Source of the DNA: Acidobacteriota bacterium
GTDB taxonomy: Bacteria > Acidobacteriota > Terriglobia > Bryobacterales > Bryobacteraceae
Assembly: GCA_947505565.1 (NCBI GenBank)
Contig: CANNLB010000025.1
Coordinates: forward strand, 1 to 10,836
Direction of reading: 5' to 3'
DNA: 10,836 bases
A program made the translations under genes and the position numbers. Under the pieces are notes generated by a model. It saw only the letters and a list, made by a program, of their open reading frames with translations, was not told the origin of the DNA and did not search any database. Positions 7,307 to 10,836 of this stretch are shown here, in pieces. The stretch's first letter is position 1, and each line of letters begins with the position of its first letter.

Positions 7307-7440
7307 TTGTCCGAGTTTACACCGGCTTCTTCGGCAGGCGTTGAAGGTAGCCAACTTGCTGATAGAAGAATGGCTAGAGCGGCTTGTGACATACTGATGA
7401 AGTGATCGTCCCGCAGCCCTCGCTTTTGGCCGATTGGCCG
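7307..7440. promoter_or_regulatory. Divergent intergenic region, membrane glycosyltransferase / dehydrogenase
   Basis: About 134 nt separate the two chosen divergent starts, so promoters for both should lie here. I could not identify a convincing -35/-10 pair on either strand, nor a riboswitch or operator. Its existence depends on the start choices: both frames remain open further upstream and overlap if the longest versions are taken. Confidence 0.3.
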
Positions 7441-8742
7441 ATGGATACAAGTCCCGCACGGGTTGCCGTTATGGGGCTTGGCTATGTTGGATGCGTTTCC
7501 AGTGCCTGTTTAGCGGCGCTTGGACACCAAGTCATCGGCGTCGATACGGACGCCCATAAGGTCAACAGTGTTTTAGAGAAAAAGGCTCCATTTTACGAGC
7601 CATATCTCGATGCTGTCGTCGCGCGGTCCGTCGAAACGGGGCGCTTGACGGCCTCACTCGATTTGGCTGCCAGTGTCGCCAGCTCCGATATCGTTCTGGT
7701 CTGTGTGGGCACTCCGTCGAACCGCTACGGCAATCTCAGTACTGAGCAATTGGATCGAGTTTTTGCCCAGATTGCCCTGACTCTGCCCACCCGCACCCGG
7801 CAGTTGATCATCGCTGTCCGAAGCACGGTTTATCCCGGCACCTGTCAGGAATTGATGGCCCGCCATGTGGGGGATAACCCGTTGGTGCGCATCGTTTCCA
7901 ATCCCGAATTTCTCCGGGAAGGCACCGCGGTCAAAGATTTTATCGAACCATCGTTGGTCGTTGCCGGTGGCGAGGATCGTGAGGCGGTTTCTCGCGTAGC
8001 CGATCTATACGGGTCGCTTGGTTTTGCGCCATCGCTGGTTTCGTTGCGCACCGCCGAGATGATCAAGTATGCCTGCAACGCCTTCCATGCGGTGAAAATT
8101 GCGTTTGCTAATGAGATTGGATCCTTGGCTGCTTCGCTCGATGTTTCCCCTGCAGAGGTCATGGACACGCTCTGTGTGGATACGCGGCTGAACCTCTCCA
8201 AAACCTACTTGCGGCCTGGCTTCGCTTTCGGCGGTTCGTGTCTGCCCAAGGATCTCCGTGCGCTCAACTACCGTGCTGCGCGGGTTAACCAGACGTTGCC
8301 CCTTTTAGCCAGCGTGCTCGATAGCAACCAGCGGCATTTAGATCGGGCGATTCAGGCGGTGCTGAGCCTGCCGGCGCGTCGATTGGGGGTTTTCGGCCTT
8401 ACTTTCAAGGAAGATACCGACGATCTGCGGGAGAGTCCCGTGGTGGCTCTCATTGAGGCATTGATCGGCAAAGGTCGGCAGATTCGGATTTATGATCCGA
8501 ATGTGAATCTGGAAGCGATCTACGGTAGCAACAAGAATTTTCTATTGAATGCGCTGCCACATATTGGTAGCGCGCTGACCGGTAGTGTGGAAGATCTGCT
8601 GCAGGATGTGGAATACATCATTCTGGCGCAGACACCGAACGCCGAACAGGCGGCCACACTGGCGGCCTCAGGGTTACCCTCGCTCAACCTCGTGAAATCG
8701 TCGCTTGATTTCATTCCCCGCCTTGCCACTACCAACGAATAG
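7441..8742 (+). CDS. GDP-mannose/UDP-glucose 6-dehydrogenase, AlgD-like
   Basis: A 433-aa NAD-dependent four-electron dehydrogenase that oxidises the C6 hydroxyl of a nucleotide sugar to a carboxylate, in the cytoplasm. The N-terminal Rossmann domain shows GLGYVG (12-17) and VDTD (34-37); VGTPSN is at 89-94 and NPEFLREG at 154-161. Lys209 and Asn213 sit in the central helix, and the catalytic Cys267 is in FAFGGSCLPKD (261-271). The C-terminal domain contains FKEDTDDLRESP (322-333) and YDPNVN. LRPGFAFGGSCLPKD, DDLRESP and NV..E.IYGSNK are closer to Pseudomonas AlgD (436 aa, Cys268) than to ordinary UDP-glucose dehydrogenases, which usually have NPGPGYGGSC; hence GDP-mannose is a likely substrate, though not proven. 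I start at ATG 7441 because the dinucleotide-binding strand follows after seven residues; GTG 7402 would add 13 residues. The product would be GDP-mannuronate or UDP-glucuronate for acidic glycans. Confidence 0.92.
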   Translation: MDTSPARVAVMGLGYVGCVSSACLAALGHQVIGVDTDAHKVNSVLEKKAPFYEPYLDAVVARSVETGRLTASLDLAASVASSDIVLVCVGTPSNRYGNLSTEQLDRVFAQIALTLPTRTRQLIIAVRSTVYPGTCQELMARHVGDNPLVRIVSNPEFLREGTAVKDFIEPSLVVAGGEDREAVSRVADLYGSLGFAPSLVSLRTAEMIKYACNAFHAVKIAFANEIGSLAASLDVSPAEVMDTLCVDTRLNLSKTYLRPGFAFGGSCLPKDLRALNYRAARVNQTLPLLASVLDSNQRHLDRAIQAVLSLPARRLGVFGLTFKEDTDDLRESPVVALIEALIGKGRQIRIYDPNVNLEAIYGSNKNFLLNALPHIGSALTGSVEDLLQDVEYIILAQTPNAEQAATLAASGLPSLNLVKSSLDFIPRLATTNE

Positions 8743-9048
8743 TTGTATTGCTGGTCCTTGGGGAACATCTCATCGCGTAACGAGCTGGTCGAGTATCGAA
8801 CGTGTTCGCGCGACCTCGTCTGAGTAACCGAACAACGGCATCTGCGACTCCTCGGCAGAGAGAAACGGGCGAGAGTTTTGTGAGGCAATGCGGATTGTGG
8901 GCTTATGTGTAAGTGTCTGTCTACTCAAGACCCAGTGTTTGTCGTGAGCCACACTGACTTTTAGGGTGAGATGGGGTGGATAAACAATCAAGAGCTCGAC
9001 CAACGTTCCAGGGACAAGCTCCAGACCCACCTTCTGGTCTTCGCGGAT
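8743..9048 (-). other. Segment of different composition with an unrecognised minus-strand open frame
   Basis: No gene is recognisable in this 306-nt stretch. A minus-strand frame from GTG 9030 to the stop at 8770 encodes 86 residues ([19 protein letters not shown] at the start, YSDEVARTRSILDQLVTR at the end) with a plausible protein texture; its open frame continues upstream into the hydrolase gene. It may be the tail of a different gene joined to the hydrolase by deletion, or the shifted C-terminus of the hydrolase itself. An imperfect palindrome CGAACGTGTTCG (8797-8808) is present without a known role. I find no terminator hairpin directly after the dehydrogenase stop. Confidence 0.25.
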
Positions 9049-9697
9049 GGGGGACTTGGGCGGGGGCTTCGAGCGGGGCGCATCGGCGATAGGCGGGGGC
9101 GAGGAGGACGAGCTTGTCTACTTTGTCGGGAGGATGGGCCGTGTAGCTGCCGGCTCTCGGGCCGCCCAGGGACCAGCCGATGAGGTCGACCTTGGCGGCG
9201 CGGGTGTGGAGCCGGAGGTAGTCGACAACTGCGCCGATGTCGTTCCAGTCGGAGGCGAGAGTCGTCATCTGCTGGCCGTAGGTGGGGGCGCAAACCTTGT
9301 CAAAGAGCGCTTTTTGTTGGTCTTCGGCTAGGTTGCAGGGATCGTTCATGGCGAGGGGGCGGGTGGAGCGGCCGTAGCCGGTCATGTCCATGGCGAAGAC
9401 GTCGTAGCCGGCGCGGGCGAGGAAGGCCATCCAACTGTAGTCCTGATAGGGGACGTCGAAGGCGACTTCGGAGGGGGTGCCGGCTCCGTGGATGAAGAGG
9501 ACGACTTTGGCTCCGCCGCCGCGCATCGGGGTTCCGGCTGGGACCACTTCACGGACGTAGATCTGGGTGGTCTGGCCGGCGATGGAGGGGACGGTAGATT
9601 TCACGGGGACGTAGTGATCGAGCCGCAGGAGGCGGCGGCTGTCGTCGCCGTAGCAGAGGGAGCCGAGGAGAAACCCGAGAAGGCCCGCGTTTCGCAT
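8921..9697 (-). CDS. Alpha/beta hydrolase, C-terminus lost or frameshifted
   Basis: The first 215 of 258 residues form a clear alpha/beta-hydrolase: N-terminal signal-like segment ([17 protein letters not shown]), strand and oxyanion turn VVLFIHGAG (65-73), DMTGYGRS (104-111), and the nucleophile elbow GWSLGG with Ser176 (174-179). After [10 protein letters not shown] (196-205) the frame turns into low-complexity Pro/Arg/Gly/Ser/Cys sequence and stops. No catalytic Asp and His region follows, so the product is probably inactive. At 9049-9053 the minus strand has a run of five C; one base fewer would join the frame to the minus-strand frame ending at 8770 and give 308 aa. Start: ATG 9697 opens the signal peptide; an ATG at 9745 would add 16 polar residues. 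It is divergent from selO, the two ATGs sharing one CATG. Type of substrate unknown; probably exported. Confidence 0.7.
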   Translation of the reverse strand: MRNAGLLGFLLGSLCYGDDSRRLLRLDHYVPVKSTVPSIAGQTTQIYVREVVPAGTPMRGGGAKVVLFIHGAGTPSEVAFDVPYQDYSWMAFLARAGYDVFAMDMTGYGRSTRPLAMNDPCNLAEDQQKALFDKVCAPTYGQQMTTLASDWNDIGAVVDYLRLHTRAAKVDLIGWSLGGPRAGSYTAHPPDKVDKLVLLAPAYRRCAPLEAPAQVPHPRRPEGGSGACPWNVGRALDCLSTPSHPKSQCGSRQTLGLE

Positions 9698-10836
9698 GGA
9701 GATACTATACTTTGGTTTGAGACACAATTTCTTCGCTTTCGACAACAGCTATGCCCGGGAGTTGACGGGGTGCTATGCACCGGGGGCGGCGGCACAGGTT
9801 CCGGCTCCTCGGATGGTGAAGTTGAACCGGGGTTTGGCGGCTGAGTTGGGGCTGGACGCGGAGGCGCTCGACTCGGAGGCTGGGGCGGCGATTTTCGCGG
9901 GTAACAGCGTGCCAGAGGGGGCATTCGTGTTGGCGCAGGCTTACGCGGGGCACCAGTTCGGCCACTTTGTGCCGCAGTTGGGGGATGGGCGGGCGCTGTT
10001 GCTGGGCGAGGTGGTCGATACGGCGGGGCGACGACGGGACCTGCATTTGAAGGGTTCGGGGCGAACGGCGTTTTCGCGGGGCGGGGATGGAAAGGCGGCA
10101 TTGGGGCCGGTACTGCGTGAGTATCTGCTGGGCGAGGCGATGCATGGTTTGGGGGTGCCGACGACGCGGGCGCTGGCGGCGGTGACGACAGGGGAGATGG
10201 TGGTTCGAGAGCAGCCTTTTCCGGGGGCGGTGCTGACGCGGGTGGCGGCGAGCCACATTCGGGTGGGCACATTTCAATTCTTCGCGTCGCGGGGGGACAC
10301 GGAGAAGTTGCGGCAGTTGGCGGACTACACGATTCGGCGGCACTATCCGGGGGTTACGGGCTACCTGGGATTGCTGGGGGCGGTGATTGACGCGCAGGCG
10401 TCGCTGATCGCGCATTGGATGCACATTGGGTTTATTCATGGGGTGATGAACACGGATAATATGGCGATTTCGGGGGAGACGATTGACTATGGGCCTTGCG
10501 CGTTTATGGATGGCTACAAGGCGTTGACGGTGTTTAGTTCGATCGATCGGGGCGGGCGGTATGCGTATGGACAGCAGCCGGAGATTGCGTTGTGGAATTT
10601 GGCTCGGTTTGCGGAGACGTTGTTGCCGCTGATCGGCGGGGATGTAGAGGCGGCGACGGCGGAGTTGCAGCGGTTTGGGGAGCTGTATGAAAGCTATTGG
10701 GAGCGGGGGATGCGGGCGAAGTTGGGGTTGATGACGGAGGAGGCGGGGGACGCGGAGTTGGCGCGGGGGTTGCTGCAGACGATGGAGGCGGGGGGGGGGG
10801 ACTATACGCAGACGTTTCGAGGATTGGGGCGGGGGG
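9696..10836 (+). CDS. selO: Protein adenylyltransferase SelO (YdiU/UPF0061), 3' end outside window
   Basis: A pseudokinase-fold enzyme that transfers AMP from ATP to Ser, Thr or Tyr of target proteins, linked in E. coli to redox homeostasis. The window holds 380 residues; family members have about 470-550, so the C-terminal part lies to the right. Family blocks in order: FDNSYAREL (15-23), PAPRMVKLN (37-44), [16 protein letters not shown] (85-100), Lys119 in [23 protein letters not shown] (130-144), [18 protein letters not shown] (179-196), HGVMNTDNM (248-256) with the metal/ATP-binding Asn255, DYGPCAFMD (264-272) with the catalytic Asp264, and [13 protein letters not shown] (293-305). The DYT.TFR block near 369-375 confirms the frame across a run of eleven G. 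Start at ATG 9696 is a choice; TTG 9717 is the alternative and would begin just before FDNSYAREL. Third codon positions are dominated by G (GCG, GGG, TTG), unlike the C-ending receptor gene. Confidence 0.93.
   Translation, partial: MEILYFGLRHNFFAFDNSYARELTGCYAPGAAAQVPAPRMVKLNRGLAAELGLDAEALDSEAGAAIFAGNSVPEGAFVLAQAYAGHQFGHFVPQLGDGRALLLGEVVDTAGRRRDLHLKGSGRTAFSRGGDGKAALGPVLREYLLGEAMHGLGVPTTRALAAVTTGEMVVREQPFPGAVLTRVAASHIRVGTFQFFASRGDTEKLRQLADYTIRRHYPGVTGYLGLLGAVIDAQASLIAHWMHIGFIHGVMNTDNMAISGETIDYGPCAFMDGYKALTVFSSIDRGGRYAYGQQPEIALWNLARFAETLLPLIGGDVEAATAELQRFGELYESYWERGMRAKLGLMTEEAGDAELARGLLQTMEAGGGDYTQTFRGLGRG
9704..9709 (-). promoter_or_regulatory. Candidate -10 box for a leaderless hydrolase transcript
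   Basis: On the minus strand TATAGT is followed by six bases (ATCTCC) and then the hydrolase ATG. A TANNNT box six nucleotides before a start codon is the usual arrangement of leaderless transcripts. No good -35 box is seen at 16-18 nt spacing, and there is no Shine-Dalgarno between box and ATG. Confidence 0.35.

Noticed and set aside
7307..7459. N-terminal extension of the membrane glycosyltransferase
   Set aside because: The 50 extra residues are Arg/Ser-rich, carry no membrane helix or family motif, and would overlap the divergent dehydrogenase start.
9601..10439. Proline- and arginine-rich minus-strand open frames opposite selO and the hydrolase start
   Set aside because: Their composition follows directly from the G-rich plus strand; selO is unmistakable on the plus strand over the same bases.

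Overview
The window looks like a piece of a high-GC genome from the phylum Acidobacteriota, probably a Bryobacterales/Solibacter-type organism. This is inference. It rests mainly on a 1.2-kDa-residue-scale (about 1,200 aa) Oar-like TonB-dependent receptor with an N-terminal carboxypeptidase-regulatory domain, a family strongly expanded in that group, and on the scarcity of Shine-Dalgarno sites. No rRNA, tRNA, CRISPR array or phage module is visible.

Layout. Positions 1-122 are the terminal part of an IS21-family-like insertion sequence: two 20-bp repeats on a 25-bp period, then an outermost TTGACA. From 230 to 3841 (+) lies the TonB-dependent receptor, followed by a strong hairpin without a T-tract. 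The 374-nt gap after it carries a protein-like but unrecognised minus-strand fragment, then an AT-rich stretch leading to a TTG-started small serine recombinase (4216-4962, +) preceded by imperfect direct repeats. A second block, 5127-8742, is sugar metabolism: an Alg5/DPM-like family-2 glycosyltransferase (+), a convergent multi-pass GT-C/DUF2029-like membrane glycosyltransferase (-), and a divergent AlgD-like nucleotide-sugar 6-dehydrogenase (+). The last block has an alpha/beta hydrolase gene (-) that breaks down after its nucleophile region, and a divergent selO pseudokinase/AMPylase gene (+) that runs off the right edge.

How it fits together. The GT2 enzyme would make a polyprenyl-phosphate sugar on the cytoplasmic side, the GT-C protein would use such a lipid-linked sugar on the outer face of the inner membrane, and the dehydrogenase would supply an acidic nucleotide sugar (GDP-mannuronate or UDP-glucuronate). 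Together they suggest envelope or extracellular glycan modification. The receptor, recombinase, hydrolase and SelO have no evident link to that pathway. IS end, recombinase, gene fragments and a compositional break near 9050 mark this as a rearranged, accessory-type stretch. I found no convincing new multi-gene system; the most unusual items are the hydrolase break, the CATG shared by two divergent start codons with a leaderless-type -10 box, and the change of strand composition along the window.
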